From Bufo bufo (taxonomy: Eukaryota; Chordata; Amphibia; Anura; Bufonidae): 64,000 nucleotides of DNA. This document shows positions 12,641 through 23,283 of the stretch, in pieces (position 1 is the first letter of the stretch; every line of letters begins with the position of its first letter). A program made the translations under genes and the position numbers. Location of the stretch: the NCBI RefSeq assembly GCF_905171765.1, contig NC_053390.1, positions 139,347,468 to 139,411,467 of the forward strand. Reading direction: 5' to 3'. The notes beneath the pieces are model-generated. The model was not told the DNA's origin. It saw only the letters and a program-made list of their open reading frames with translations, and did no database searches.

Positions 12641-12974
12641 CATCTTTAATACTGTGTAATATATGCAGTGTGTATATATATATATATTACACACAGAGCA
12701 GTGTATTGATGTGAGACATACAAGGTATAATACTGTAGATGCAGTGTTTACAGAAATATGTGGTCAGTTATGCATTATAGTCACTGTGTGTGTGAGGTAC
12801 ATGAGGTAGTGGACACTGTAACTGTCTGAAGTATTAAACATGAGTGAGCAATGAGTAAAACAGGGCATGGGGGGGTAAATGATGAAAAGTGGAGGACCTC
12901 CTCTTACCACTCCATTCCAGTCTGTATGGATCAATGCAGAGCTGATTGTGAACTTCTAATATTTGCTGTTAGGG

Positions 12975-13200
12975 GTTGAAGGACCTGTGATGATGTCATC
13001 ACAGGTCCTGGCAGATGTACCTTTCAAACCTAGGAACTACACCATCATTGGTGCAGTTCCTTTGCTAGATCCTGCAGGACCTGTGATGTTGAAGATGATG
13101 TAATCACAGGTCCTGGCAGATGCACTGTTCTAACCTGGGAACTACACTTTACACTGTGCATTTCCCTTACAGGACCTGTGATGACATCAAAGGTCCTTTA
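12975..13200. repeat. Three successive GGACCTGTGATG hairpin units
   Basis: GGACCTGTGATGATGTCATC followed by ACAGGTCC occurs near 12980, a variant with a longer loop near 13077 and a shortened one near 13174. They are spaced by about 97 bp, with CTGGCAGATG and CTAGGAACTACAC between the first two. Confidence 0.75.
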
Positions 13201-13327
13201 GCTTTAGAACGATAGACAGGAGAAATGAGGGGGCGGGGCCTTTCCTCCACTGCGGGCCCCTCTTCCTCACGGGCCCCATAGCAGCTGCGTGGTCTGCCTA
13301 TATGGTAGGTACGCCACTGACAGCCGC

Positions 13328-13665
13328 CCTCCGGATCTAGCCTCAGGGAACGCCTAGATCGACAGGTGTCCGACTACATTGGGTTAACGGCCGATGTGGA
13401 CGCACTGAGAAGCAAGTAATGGAAACCCCTTGACTACTGGGTGTGCAGGCTTGACCTGTGGCTAGAGCTGGCACAATTTGCCATGGAACTCTTGGCTTGC
13501 CCCTCGTCGAGTGTCCTGTCCAATAGGACGTTCAGCGCAGCAGGGGAAATCGCGACCGATAAGCGCACTCGCCTAGCTTACGACAGTGTGGACTACCTCA
13601 CATTTCTAAAAATGAATAAAGCATGGATTTTGGAGAAATTCAACACCTGTGACAACAACGTTTAA
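13328..13665 (+). pseudogene. hAT1 transposase, C-terminal dimerisation domain
   Basis: The frame reads LRERLDRQVSDYIGLTADVD and then, from 13441, LWLELAQFAMELLACPSSSV, the hAT C-terminal (Dimer_Tnp_hAT) signature. In the usual SERxFS motif, which holds the third catalytic residue, the glutamate position is replaced (SNRTFSAAGEIATDKRTRL), so the last acidic residue is missing. A stop at about 13417 separates this part from the piece before it. It ends with a TAA at 13663, followed by the 110-bp array. Confidence 0.8.
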
Positions 13666-13679
13666 TTGAATTTCATCAT

Positions 13680-14572
13680 TACAGCCCACAAATATCCGCC
13701 ACCACAAAGAACAAATAATGATCCCTGTCTTAGGTAAATACAGCAGAATAAAAGGCCTTTTCTGTCCGGTGAAAGCCTAATGTTTGGGACCTCTGAGAAA
13801 TTCAACACCTGTGATGGCCACGTGTTATCGAATTTCAATTATTATCATTTGAGGTTTTTTCAAGAGGGGGGATTACATTAACCATGTTTTAATCCAATTT
13901 TATATATTTTGTTCTTTTAAACATATGTATTTGACATCTATTTGTACTGGCCTGCAGTAAAATTGATATCCAATGACTGTCTAATATACCTCCAGCCACA
14001 TAAATACTTGTTCTTTTCTGTCCGGTGAATGCCTAATGTTTTGGGCCTGTACTACACTAGACTGCAGTAAAATTTATATTGAATGGCCTTCTAATATACC
14101 TCCAGCCACATAATCACTTGATTATTTATGTACTGTGAATGCCTAATTTTTGGGCCTGTAATCTAACTGGCCAACAGTAAAATTGTTATACAGTGACCTC
14201 CTAATTTACCTCCAGCCACATTATCAATTGTTCTTTTCTGTCCGGTGAAAGCCTATTCTTTGGGGCCTGTACTACACTGGCCTGCAGTAATATTGATGTT
14301 GAATGACCTTCTAATATACCTCCAGCCACATAATTACTTGTTCTTTTCTGTCCAGTGAATGCCTAATGTTTGGGACCTCAGAGGAATTCAACACCTGTGA
14401 CGACCATGTCGAATTTCAACAATTATCATTTGGTTTTTTTTCAAGAGGAGGGATTTTGTTAGCCATATTTTTAATCCAATTTTATATTTTTTGTTCTTTT
14501 AAACATATGTATTTGACATATCTATTTGTACTGGCCTGCAGTAAAATTTATATCCATTGACCGTCTAATATA
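13680..14572 (+). repeat. 110-bp tandem array downstream of hAT1 transposase, left part
   Basis: CTAATATACCTCCAGCCACA recurs at 13981, 14091, 14201 and 14311, exactly 110 bp apart, together with TTCTTTTCTGTCCGGTGAAT and GGCCTGCAGTAAAATTGATA. A longer unit repeats the transposase tail (TTCAACACCTGTGA) near 13800 and 14387. The array is cut at 14572 by a Tc1-type transposon and continues at 16136. Confidence 0.9.
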
Positions 14573-16135
14573 CACTGCGTGCAGAATTATTAGGCAAATG
14601 AGTATTTTGACCACATCATCCTCTTTATGCATGTTGTCTTACTCCAAGCTGTATAGGCTCGAAAGCCTACTACCAATTAAGCATATTAGGTGATGTGCAT
14701 CTCTGTAATGAGAAGGGGTGTGGTCTAATGACATCAACACCCTATATTAGGTGTGCATAATTATTAGGCAACTTCCTTTCCTTTGGCAAAATGGGTCAAA
14801 AGAAGGACTTGACAGGCTCAGAAAAGTCAAAAATAGTGAGATATCTTGCAGAGGGATGCAGCACTCTTAAAATTGCAAAGCTTCTGAAGCGTGATCATCG
14901 AACAATCAAGCGTTTCATTCAAAATAGTCAACAGGGTCGCAAGAAGCGTGTGGAAAAACCAAGGCGCAAAATAACTGCCCATGAACTGAGAAAAGTCAAG
15001 CGTGCAGCTGCCAAGATGCCACTTGCCACCAGTTTGGCCATATTTCAGAGCTGCAACATCACTGGAGTGCCCAGAAGCACAAGGTGTGCAATACTCAGAG
15101 ACATGGCCAAGGTAAGAAAGGCTGAAAGACGACCACCACTGAACAAGACACACAAGCTGAAACGTCAAGACTGGGCCAAGAAATATCTCAAGACTGATTC
15201 TTCTAAGGTTTTATGGACTGATGAAATGAGAGTGAGTCTTGATGGGCCAGATGGATGGGGCCGTGGCTGGATTGGTAAAGGGCAGAGAGCTCCAGTCCGA
15301 CTCAGACGCCAGCAAGGTGGAGGTGGAGTACTGGTTTGGGCTGGTATCATCAAAGATGAGCTTGTGGGGCCTTTTCGGGTTGAGGATGGAGTCAAGCTCA
15401 ACTCCCAGTCCTACTGCCAGTTTCTGGAAGACACCTTCTTCAAGCAGTGGTACAGGAAGAAGTCTGCATCCTTCAAGAAAAACATGATTTTCATGCAGGA
15501 CAATGCTCCATCACACGCGTCCAAGTACTCCACAGCGTGGCTGGCAAGAAAGGGTATAAAAGAAGAAAATCTAATGACATGGCCTCCTTGTTCACCTGAT
15601 CTGAACCCCATTGAGAACCTGTGGTCCATCATCAAATGTGAGATTTACAAGGAGGGAAAACAGTACACCTCTCTGAACAGTGTCTGGGAGGCTGTGGTTG
15701 CTGCTGCACGCAATGTTGATGGTGAACAGATCAAAACATTGACAGAATCCATGGATGGCAGGCTTTTGAGTGTCCTTGCAAAGAAAGGTGGCTATATTGG
15801 TCACTGATTTGTTTTTGTTTTGTTTTTGAATGTCAGAAATGTATATTTGTGAATGTTGAGATGTTATATTGGTTTCACTGGTAAAAATAAATAATTGAAA
15901 TGGGTATATATTTGTTTTTTGTTAAGTTGCCTAATAATTATGCACAGTAATAGTCACCTGCACACACAGATATTCCCCTAAAATAGCTAAAACTAAAAAC
16001 AAACTAAAAACTACTTCCAAAAATATTCAGCTTTGATATTAATGAGTTTTTTGGGTTCATTGAGAACATGGTTGTTGTTCAATAATAAAATTAATCCTCA
16101 AAAATACAACTTACCTAATAATTCTGCACTCCCTG
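14573..16135 (+). mobile_element. Complete Tc1/mariner DD37E transposon, 1563 bp
   Basis: The element starts CACTGCGTGCAGAATTATTA and ends with the complement of CAGGGAGTGCAGAATTATTA. It is flanked by TA on both sides (14571-14572 and 16136-16137), the Tc1/mariner target duplication. Inside each end, about 180-190 bp in, a second copy of the end motif occurs: TGCATAATTATTAGGCAACT near 14753 and its complement near 15925. This is the IR/DR arrangement known from some Tc1 transposons. The ends enclose one intact transposase gene. It sits in the hAT1 110-bp array and is therefore younger than hAT1. Confidence 0.92.
14791..15807 (+). CDS. Tc1/mariner transposase, DD37E type, intact
   Basis: This 338-codon frame is open from ATG to stop. 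It would cut and paste its own element by binding the terminal repeats and catalysing strand transfer at TA sites. Residues about 1-110 form the paired-like helix-turn-helix region (TGSEKSKIVRYLAEGCSTL). The DDE catalytic core follows: D144 in WTDEMRV, D237 in MQDNAPSH and E275 in [11 protein letters not shown]. Thirty-seven residues lie between the second aspartate and the glutamate, giving the DD37E spacing reported for the TRT group of Tc1-like elements. The length is typical for Tc1 transposases (about 340). The ATG lies 218 bp inside the left end. All three catalytic residues are present and no break is visible, so this copy may be functional. The TRT assignment rests on the spacing only. 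Confidence 0.93.
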   Translation: MGQKKDLTGSEKSKIVRYLAEGCSTLKIAKLLKRDHRTIKRFIQNSQQGRKKRVEKPRRKITAHELRKVKRAAAKMPLATSLAIFQSCNITGVPRSTRCAILRDMAKVRKAERRPPLNKTHKLKRQDWAKKYLKTDSSKVLWTDEMRVSLDGPDGWGRGWIGKGQRAPVRLRRQQGGGGVLVWAGIIKDELVGPFRVEDGVKLNSQSYCQFLEDTFFKQWYRKKSASFKKNMIFMQDNAPSHASKYSTAWLARKGIKEENLMTWPPCSPDLNPIENLWSIIKCEIYKEGKQYTSLNSVWEAVVAAARNVDGEQIKTLTESMDGRLLSVLAKKGGYIGH

Positions 16136-16487
16136 TACCTCCAGCCACGTAATCACTTGATTATTTATGTACGGTGAATGCATAATTTTTGGGGCCTGTA
16201 ATCTAACTGGCCAACAGTAAAATTGTTATATGGTGACCGCCTAATGTACCTCCAGCCACATTATCAATTGTTCTTTTCTGTATGGTGAATGAATAATTTT
16301 TGGGGCCTGTAGTCCACTGGCCTGCAGTAAAATTGAAATCCAATGACCGTCTAATATACCTCCAGCCACATAATTACTTGTTCTTTTCAGTCCGGTGAAT
16401 GCCTAATGGTTTGGGTCTGTACTCCAGTGGCCTACATTAAATTTTTTATCCATTGACCGCATAATGTACTTTGAGCCACATAATCAC
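16136..16487 (+). repeat. 110-bp tandem array of hAT1, right part
   Basis: The array resumes after the DD37E transposon with CCTCCAGCCACGTAATCAC. Unit starts (CTAATGTACC and variants) lie at 16241, 16351 and 16461, again 110 bp apart. At about 16487 the unit is cut in AGCCACATAATCAC by a different sequence and the hAT1 type continues only near 17425. Confidence 0.85.
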
Positions 16488-17424
16488 ACTGATGAAGGGG
16501 TAGGAGGTCCCCGAAACGTGTCTGGCGTGAAAGTTGACAACTCCCATCGGACTTATAACCAAAAAGAGGCCTCTACACAGATGATCATATAAGTTTTGAC
16601 CAAAGATATCTGAACTATTGGAGCGCTCCGAATAGAATAAGAATATTTCCACCGAACTTACGGCACCAGTTCCCGCAATATCTCGCTGTGAGATACAAGC
16701 CGAAATCCCTTTACAGACCACGTGACACGCCGGCGTCCACATGAGCGTGCTGGGATAAGAAGCACAGCAGCGATCTTAATACTGGGTATGTAAGCCGAAA
16801 TATCGGAAATACCAAGCCGAAACTTAAAAGGAGAAGGTAAGATCCATCTACTTACCTACATCTAGTGTAATAGCACTTTATCTGCAATTACTTGTGGAAA
16901 CCGGGCCTGGACATTCATTACCAGCAAAACAGGGACTATCTACCCTCACTAAGGATTCGTTCTGAATAGACGGTATCTACAATCATATGCCAAATAGCGG
17001 CTTTTTTACTCATAGCAACTGCACCTTCTATTTCCTATGAAAACAATACAGAAACCTATACCAATATAGGTATTATCCAAAAGAACTTTATTATTTTAAA
17101 GAAGTCTATATGTGTGCTGCTGGAGTGTTTTTTCACTCAAACCACAGACCATTGTGTGCCCATTATAATATGGTTCTTTAATTTTGCTTTTATCATGTTT
17201 TTTTATTGTGATTTTTATTGTGCCTTTTTATTTCATTGCTATTAAAATATTTGTGATCACTTAAAGCACTATAATAATGTATTATTCATCCACACACCAG
17301 AGTGCCAGTCCATATTTTCAATTGAATTTCCAATATTTTTCTCTGTAAGGGTGAAACTATTAATTGGACTAGAGCGCCTATTCCTTGATCACACAGGAGT
17401 GAGCTATTCCTTTAATTCCTATTT
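16488..17424 (+). mobile_element. Penelope-like (pLTR) fragment inserted in the hAT1 array
   Basis: This 0.94-kb block interrupts one 110-bp unit. It begins CTGATGAAGGGGTAGGAGG followed by TCCCCGAAACGTGTC, a hammerhead-like core of the sort found in the pseudo-LTRs of Penelope-like elements. It contains CTTTATTATTTTAAAGAAGT and ends with GAGCGCCTATTCCTTGATCA. No reverse transcriptase is present. The assignment comes from the motif and from similarity in layout to the 3' part of the PLE at 60480, so it is tentative. Confidence 0.45.
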
Positions 17425-17600
17425 ACAATTTCTTTTATGTCAGGTGAATGCCTAATTTTTAAGACTGCTGGTATCCAGGGAAACAGAGGAGGGGTACCAC
17501 CTTTCACTCACCCTTAGCCCCTTTACCCAACCTTTGCCCGTAGCAAAAACACTGTGTCACTTTATTGCTGGGTGGTGATCGGCCACAGCTTTTTTATTAA
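17425..17600. other. End of hAT1 array and unassigned DNA
   Basis: TCAGGTGAATGCCTAATTTT at about 17440 is the last trace of the 110-bp unit. The sequence that follows (GACTGCTGGTATCCAGGG) is unlike hAT1. I found no hAT terminal repeat, so the right end of hAT1 is probably lost. Confidence 0.45.
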
Positions 17601-18260
17601 AGGATAACTGTCACATTTAGACCCTAATTTCAATTTTCATATATGTAGTTACTAATAACATGATATTCCAGAATCAATTACTATTAGACTGACTTACCCC
17701 ATATTTAATAAGATTCAGCCCTTAACAACCAGTCTGCATAAAACTGCTATTTCACTATTCAGTTAAGATGGCCGCCACTGCCCTCACCCTGAGGCTAATC
17801 CCGCCTGCCCTCACTAGCCAGTAACAATAGCCCCGCAAAAGTGTCAGTAACCAGAGCCCTCCCCCCTAAAGGGTTAATCTCCTGCAGCACAAAGGGGTCC
17901 TCTTACCACATGTTGCTTTCATTTATACACTGAGCAGATGGCAGATCTCCCTTCCCTGGCCTGCGCTGCTCCAACTCTGCAATTTCCAGCTCTGCTGAGT
18001 GAGGGAGCGTCTGCCAAGCGCAGGGACAGGGAGAAGTGCACACAGCCCAGGCACTGTTATCAGCTGCTGGGGAGGACCTGGCTTTAATCATTTACTTACA
18101 GTCCCTGGCTGTCAGTAATGTGACCCTGCACGCTGCGTCCTCCGTCCTTCAACAGATAGACGGACCATGCCTAGCAACCCTATTTTAAGCACAGGTAAAA
18201 GTAGGCAATACAAGGAACAAAAATGTGGAATTAAGGGGTAATTGAATACAAAGTGAAAAG
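17601..18260. repeat. Probable non-autonomous DNA element
   Basis: The block starts AAAGGATAACTGTCACATTT, has a GC-rich middle with AAGATGGCCGCC and an AT-rich end. It contains no coding frame. I recall this kind of sequence as repeated in frog genomes, but matching terminal repeats were not seen. Confidence 0.35.
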
Positions 18261-18299
18261 TTTAAATAGGGCCACCAAGGTGATATTAATCACCACAAT

Positions 18300-19330
18300 C
18301 CAAAACTCCCCCCCAAAAAAATACAGTAAGGTTACGGCCACAGGGTGAGAGAGGCGCTCATAGGGTAAATAAGTCAAGATACAACAGCTTCCTTCAAAAA
18401 GCAGGTGGATGCGATAGACTCACCTGTTTTGGTTGCACCGAGATCAGGTGCAACCGTATTGCAGGTAGGCTGTGAGATTTGCAGGTCACAGGTTGGTGCT
18501 GCCAGATGCGTCAGAGAACCCTTGGGGCGAAGGCCAGGTCGCCACTCGGGTAAAAATTGGAATACGTATCTCAGCTTGTCACGATGGAGTGATCCAGCTA
18601 ATAGACGATCATAAGGCACATTACCACAACCCGATGCAGGATACAACAGAGTTTATTACGAGACAATGCGTTTCGGGGTCTCGACGACCCCTTTATCAAG
18701 TCTACAAGGAACATAGATAGTAAAAATATAGTAGAGAATAAATAGTAAAAAATTGATGTATATGTACGTATAAAAGTCGTATATGGAATTTGATATATAG
18801 AGATCTATGGGTAAATATTTGCATGATTAAATAAATATATAGATAAAAAAGAAGAAGAACACTCAATTGAGTGGGCAAGTACATCAATAAATATAAGAAA
18901 ATATATATAAAAAGAAATATGTAAGTATGTCCTTATGTACATAAATAAATAGATGAATAAGTAAAAATTAAAATAAATAAATAAAAAATTAAAATACTTG
19001 ATTGAGTGAGTAAATACCTCAATAACATCAATTCATCAGTAGATATATATAATAATAGTGTATACATAATTCATTATCCAGATAGCTAACGTATACATAA
19101 TTCAATGTGACGAGACGTATTATGTTGGTAGGACTGGCATACGTTGATACACGTTGACAGAAAATGTTTGCGTATTTAAAAGTACCTGTGTCGCCCTAGT
19201 TTAAGTGCAGCTGGGTGTATGCTGCCTGGTTCCTTCTAAAAATGGCGCATGTCGGTGCCTGTGCGGTCATGTAAAACAAGGAGGGAAGGTATTTAGAACA
19301 TTGGCTAGAATAGACTAACAGGTAGATATA
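18300..19330 (-). mobile_element. Penelope-like or related fragment, minus strand
   Basis: Read on the minus strand, 18660-18700 gives TTGATAAAGGGGTCGTCGAG and then ACCCCGAAACGCATTG. This is the same stem-and-GAAAC layout seen at 16488 and 60493, but with core positions changed. A long AT-rich stretch of AAATAAATA repeats follows at 18720-19060. No reverse transcriptase frame remains. Confidence 0.35.
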
Positions 19331-19332
19331 TA

Positions 19333-19440
19333 CCTTTCCTTTTTCCCCTTCTCTCTTTTACTTCTTTTCCCCTATTCTTTTTTTCTTTCTCCCTTCTCCT
19401 TTCTCTTTCTCCCCTTTTCCTCCCTTCCCCCTCTATATGT
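19333..19440 (+). repeat. Polypyrimidine tract
   Basis: About 105 bp consist almost only of C and T (CTTTTTCCCCTTCTCTCTTT and similar). It separates PLE-like debris from unassigned DNA at 19441-19830, in which I see nothing else. Confidence 0.8.
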
Positions 19441-19830
19441 AAATAACTGATTTGGAGAAATGGACCTTCAAATGAATGTAGCAGTCTGTGGGTATATAAA
19501 TATATTCATTTGGAGATAGTTACCTTGTTTCAATTGTGGAGTTGGAATAGGTGTTAGCGGTCCACCACAGCGCTCTCGCTACAATCCCGTACCTGTATGA
19601 CTAGCACCTCACAACTTCACTGGTTGCTGACTAAAACATTAGGGCCTGCCAGGCACTATTTACCATCTCAGATATGCGTTCTCTCTAAAGCTGGGGGACC
19701 TGCATAATTGGATCATGTGATCAACAGCTGCCTTTGCAGATAACACCATATTACTCTATGAATGGAATTTTAGCTCTGTATCTCAAAAAGCTTGAGTAGC
19801 TATAAAATAGATTTTGTATTTAATAAGCAC

Positions 19831-20300
19831 ACTTAAAGGGTTTCTATCACTAGAATTTTCAGTATTAGGCCTCCTGCACACGACCGTTGTGTGCACCCGT
19901 GGCCGTTGTGCCGTTTTCCGTTTTTTTTTCGCGGACCCATTGACTTTGCAGCCTCATCCGTGATCCGTGTTTCCTGGCCGTGAAAAAAATATGACCTGTC
20001 CTATTTTTTTCACGGCCAACGGTTCACGGACCCATTCAAGTCAATGGGTCCGTGAAAGAACACAGATGCACACAAGATTGGCATCCGTGTCCGTGATCCG
20101 TGGCCGTAGGTTACTTTAATACAGACGGATCCGAAGATCCGTCTGCATAAAAGCTTTTTCAGAGCTGAGTTTTCACTTCGTGAAAACTCAGATCCGACAG
20201 TATATTCTAACACAGAGGCGTTCCCATGGTGATGGGGACGCTTCAGGTTAGAATATACTAAAAGAACTGTGTACATGACTGCCCCTGCTGCCTGGCAGGT
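19831..20300. repeat. MITE-like repeat with hairpins
   Basis: CTTAAAGGGTTTCTATCACT opens the block. Within it, CCGTGAAAAAAATA at 19978 faces TATTTTTTTCACGG across a short loop; CGGACCCATTGACTT and AAGTCAATGGGTCCG are a second inverted pair, and CGGATCCGAAGATCCG is a third. No coding sequence. Borders are uncertain. Confidence 0.5.
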
Positions 20301-20324
20301 GCTGCCAGGCAGCAGGGGGCAGCC

Positions 20325-20645
20325 CCCCCCCCTGTAGTTAACACATTGGTGGCCAGTGCGGCCGCCCCCCCCCCCTCCCTCCCCTGTAGTTAACTCATTG
20401 GTGGCCAGTGGGCCCCCCTCCCTCCCCTGTAGTTAACTCGTTGGTGGCCAGTGGGCCCCCCTCCCTCCCCTGTAGTTAACTCGTTGGTGGCCAGTGGGCC
20501 CCCCCCTCCCTCCCCTTTAGTTAACTCGTTGGTGGCCAGTGGGCCCCCCCCTCCCTCCCCTGTAGTTAACTCGTTGGTGGCCAGTGGGCCCCCCCTCCCT
20601 CCCCTGTAGTTAACTCGTTGGTGGCCAATGGGCCCTCTCCCCTCC
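20325..20645 (+). repeat. GC-rich minisatellite, 43-46 bp unit, about seven copies
   Basis: CTGTAGTTAACTCGTTGGTG followed by GCCAGTGGGCCCCCCTCCCT is repeated about seven times with changes in the length of the C run. A minus-strand open frame of 15-residue repeats is a by-product of the period near 45 and not a gene. Confidence 0.9.
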
Positions 20646-20775
20646 CTCCCCCTCCTAATTAAAATCTCCCCCCCTGTCATTGGTGGCAGCGGAGAGTACC
20701 GATCGGAGTTCCAGTTTAATCGCTGGGGCTCCGATCGGTAACCATGGCAACCAGGACGCTACTGCAGTCCCGGTT

Positions 20776-21000
20776 GCCATGGTTACTTAGCAATTTGTAG
20801 AAGCATTATACTTACCTGCGAGCTGCGATGTCTGCGTCCGGCCAGGAGCTCCTCCTACTGGTAAGTGACAGGTCATTAAGCAATGCGCCGCACAGACCTG
20901 TCACTTACCAGTAGGAGGAGCTCCCGGCCGGACGCAGACATCGCAGCAGCCAGCAGGTAAGTATGATGCTTCTACAAATTGCTAAGTAACCATGGCAACC
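20776..21000. mobile_element. Foldback element with arms of about 100 bp
   Basis: GTTGCCATGGTTACTTAGCA at 20776 is the complement of the sequence ending at about 21000. The arms, which include AGGAGCTCCTCCTACTGGTA, stay paired to a loop of about 25 bp near 20885. A smaller inverted pair, GGTAACCATGGCAACC and GGTTGCCATGGTTAC, lies at its left edge (20738-20787). Confidence 0.8.
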
Positions 21001-21190
21001 GAGGGGGGAGGTTGGGGGGAGGGAATGGGCGTAGTGTAAGAGGTGGGGGAAATGTTCTATTTTGCCGACCAGCAGGGGGATAAGGGGGGGGCAAGGGTGG
21101 GAACGGGAGGGTAGGAGGATGGGTAACGGGTGGGATGGTTGGTGGGTTTAGTAGTGAAAATAAGCATGAAAACACAGGTGGAAGGTACAC
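21001..21190 (+). promoter_or_regulatory. G-rich leader of the LINE
   Basis: A G-rich stretch (GGGGGGAGGTTGGGGGGAGG) leads into the endonuclease frame. No ORF1 is visible, so the copy may be 5' truncated or ORF1 replaced by the foldback at 20776-21000. The role as 5' untranslated sequence is inferred from position. Confidence 0.35.
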
Positions 21191-22590
21191 ATGAGTAGGA
21201 TTTTAACATGGAATGTACGAGGACTGGGGGATAAGGTTAAGAGGGTTATGGTTTTTGATACTATTACTAGACATCTCCCAGCTATTGTGGTATCAACGGA
21301 GACACATAACACAAAGGATAAGACATATTTACTAATGCGGAAATGGGCAAAGTACCAGTATCATTCATGTTTCTCTACCTACTCATGTGCAGTTAGCGTA
21401 TATATCCATCATAAAGTTGATTACCTCCCACTAGATCAGAAGATTGATGACAGGGGCAGATATGTATTCCTCTACTGCCAGTGGAATGGGATATTGTGTG
21501 TTTTAGCCTTTGTGTATATACCTCCACCATTTTCACTATGTGTTATTTATCGTTTAGTGGAGTTTGCTGAGTCTCGAGGTAAATGCCCCATATTGGTAAT
21601 GGGAGATTTTAACAGCGTTATGAATAGTACTCTACACAGATACTCGGTGATATCAAATGATAAATATGGGACAAGTCAACCAACACTTCTTAAAAGAATA
21701 TCACAAGAATTGTTGTTAATAGATGTGTGGAGGTATCTGTATGATGATAAGCGAGTGTACTCCTGGTTTGGTCGCGGAAGTAAAATAATGTCAAGAATAG
21801 ATATGGCACTAACTAGTCCAGAGCTGGTAGACCAGATATCACAAATGAGGTATGAGGTTAATAGTATTTCAGATCACTCCCCAATTAGCTTGACATTTAA
21901 ATCAACGGTTAAACCGATAAGTAGAGTGTTTCGGCTAAATCCGCATTGGCTAAAGCTGATAAATAAAGATGAAAGTATTAGTGCGGATATAGAGGAGTAT
22001 TGGAAAATTTATCTAGGATCTACACAAATGGGGTATGTATGGGATGCATTCAAAGCATATTTACGGGGTATCCTCGTTGGTAGAATTCAGGGTATAAAAA
22101 CTGAATTCGCCAAAAAGGAGAGAGAGTTGGGTGATAAAATAAAGAAATTAGAGGAGGACTTTCTGGTTAACAAATCCCCTGAAACAACGGCTCAGTTAAA
22201 TAACTACCTGGAGAATAAGGCACAACAAAGAGTGTTTTTTGAGGGGGCTCGATACTTCAGGGAATCTGGGAAACCAGGTAGATTGCTCTCCACCCTTATA
22301 CAGAATCAAAGGGGGGACGGCAGAATTAAGTGTGTTGAGAGGAGAGATGGGGGGATAACATCCAGCCCGGGAGAAATCGAGCAGGATTTTGTTAAATATT
22401 ACAAGGACCTCTATTCCTCGGAGGGAGTGGGGGATTGTGGGGACATAAAACTCTTTTTGGAGGGTGTATCGCTCCCTAGCCTCTCCGAGGAGGACAGGGA
22501 ATGCTTGAATGGACCAATAGAACTGGAGGAATTACGGGACACTCTGAAATCTATAAAGGGTAACTCTAGTCCTGGGCTGGATGGTCTTCC
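21191..22590 (+). pseudogene. L1/Tx1-type LINE ORF2, endonuclease and start of RT
   Basis: The frame starts at 21191 and encodes an AP-type endonuclease, which nicks target DNA to prime reverse transcription. Motifs in order are ILTWNVRGLG (Asn site), STETHN (Glu site), MGDFNSVMN, SRIDMALTS and ISDHSPISLTF (Asp-His pair). A connecting region follows, and the frame reaches KGNSSPGLDGLP, the usual lead-in to the RT fingers. There it is cut by the gypsy element. The frame picks up again, in phase, at 28157. No stop occurs in these 466 codons. The WNVRGLG start and the RT lead-in fit the L1/Tx1 group. Because of frameshifts further on, the whole gene is counted as broken. Confidence 0.85.
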
Positions 22591-23282
22591 TGTCACGGGG
22601 TTCCGAAGGTGCACTCGGTCCCCCATTGCCCGCAGACCTGTTGCTTAGCTTTGGGAATGAGGATCTGTGTTTGACCTCATTGCCAGGGCGGCTTTACTAG
22701 CTGGGTGTCTCCCTGCTCCTAGTCTGCCTTGAGCGCCGAGCTGATCACTCGATGCTCGACTGGTTGGTCTGTCGGTCATGTGACACTGGCCACGTCACAT
22801 GACCCTCACTCCCCACTATAAATACAGGCAGCCTGCTGGCTACAGGTTGCCTGTTAATTTCTAGGTTCCTGGCAATTTGTTGGACTGCTGAATACTTACC
22901 TGATCCTGTTCCCTGACCATCCTTTTGCCTGCTCCTCCTGTACTGCGCATCCGTCCTGGTATTGTGACCTCGGCTCCCACCTGACTACTCTCTTAGGACT
23001 CCTCTTGTACTTCTCTGCTCTCCTGGTATTTGACCCCGGCTTCTCCTGACCATTCTTTGCTTAACCCTTTGTACTGCGTAGCTCTCTTGGTTCTGACCCG
23101 GTCTGTTCATGTTCCGTATTTTGTCTTGTCTGTCTTCCCTGCACATATTCTAAGTTAGGAACTGTCGTCCAGTTGTCCCCTGTCATCAGGACTCGTGAGG
23201 CAAGTAGGCAGGGCCAGGGGTGAGGGTGGAGCGCAGTGGTCCCTATCCTTCCCCCTGTGTGTGTGTGGACGTGACCGTTACA
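22591..23282 (+). repeat. 5' LTR of the gypsy element
   Basis: It begins TGTCACGGGGTTCC and ends GTGACCGTTACA. A TATA box, TATAAATA, is at 22817-22824. About 32 bp downstream, at 22849, lies GCCTGTTAAT, the exact complement of the primer binding site after the LTR, so transcription probably starts here. The right half is rich in CT and CCTG motifs. Confidence 0.93.
22817..22824 (+). promoter_or_regulatory. TATA box of the gypsy LTR
   Basis: TATAAATA lies in CCCACTATAAATACAGG, the only good TATA box in the LTR. The same box is kept in the 3' LTR and in the solo LTR at 34042-34708. It would set the start of the element's RNA near 22849. Confidence 0.7.
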
Positions 23283-23283
23283 G

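Larger units (their letters stand above)
11855..13319. mobile_element. Non-autonomous hAT-type element, 1465 bp
   Basis: It begins CAGGGGCGTACATAG and ends GGTACGCCACTG, whose complement is CAGTGGCGTACC, giving terminal inverted repeats of about 12 bp with two mismatches. The flanks are ACAGCCAC and ACAGCCGC, an 8-bp target duplication with one change, as expected for hAT elements. There is no transposase; the inside holds an orientation-switching tandem array and three hairpins. Confidence 0.8.

Noticed and set aside
17601..18260. Possible host exon or CpG promoter because of the GC-rich stretch with AAGATGGCCGCC
   Set aside because: The frame after the ATG is short, there is no splice-supported continuation and the sequence has the look of a non-autonomous repeat.
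20390..20680. Minus-strand frame with 15-residue repeats
   Set aside because: Produced by the 43-46 bp minisatellite.
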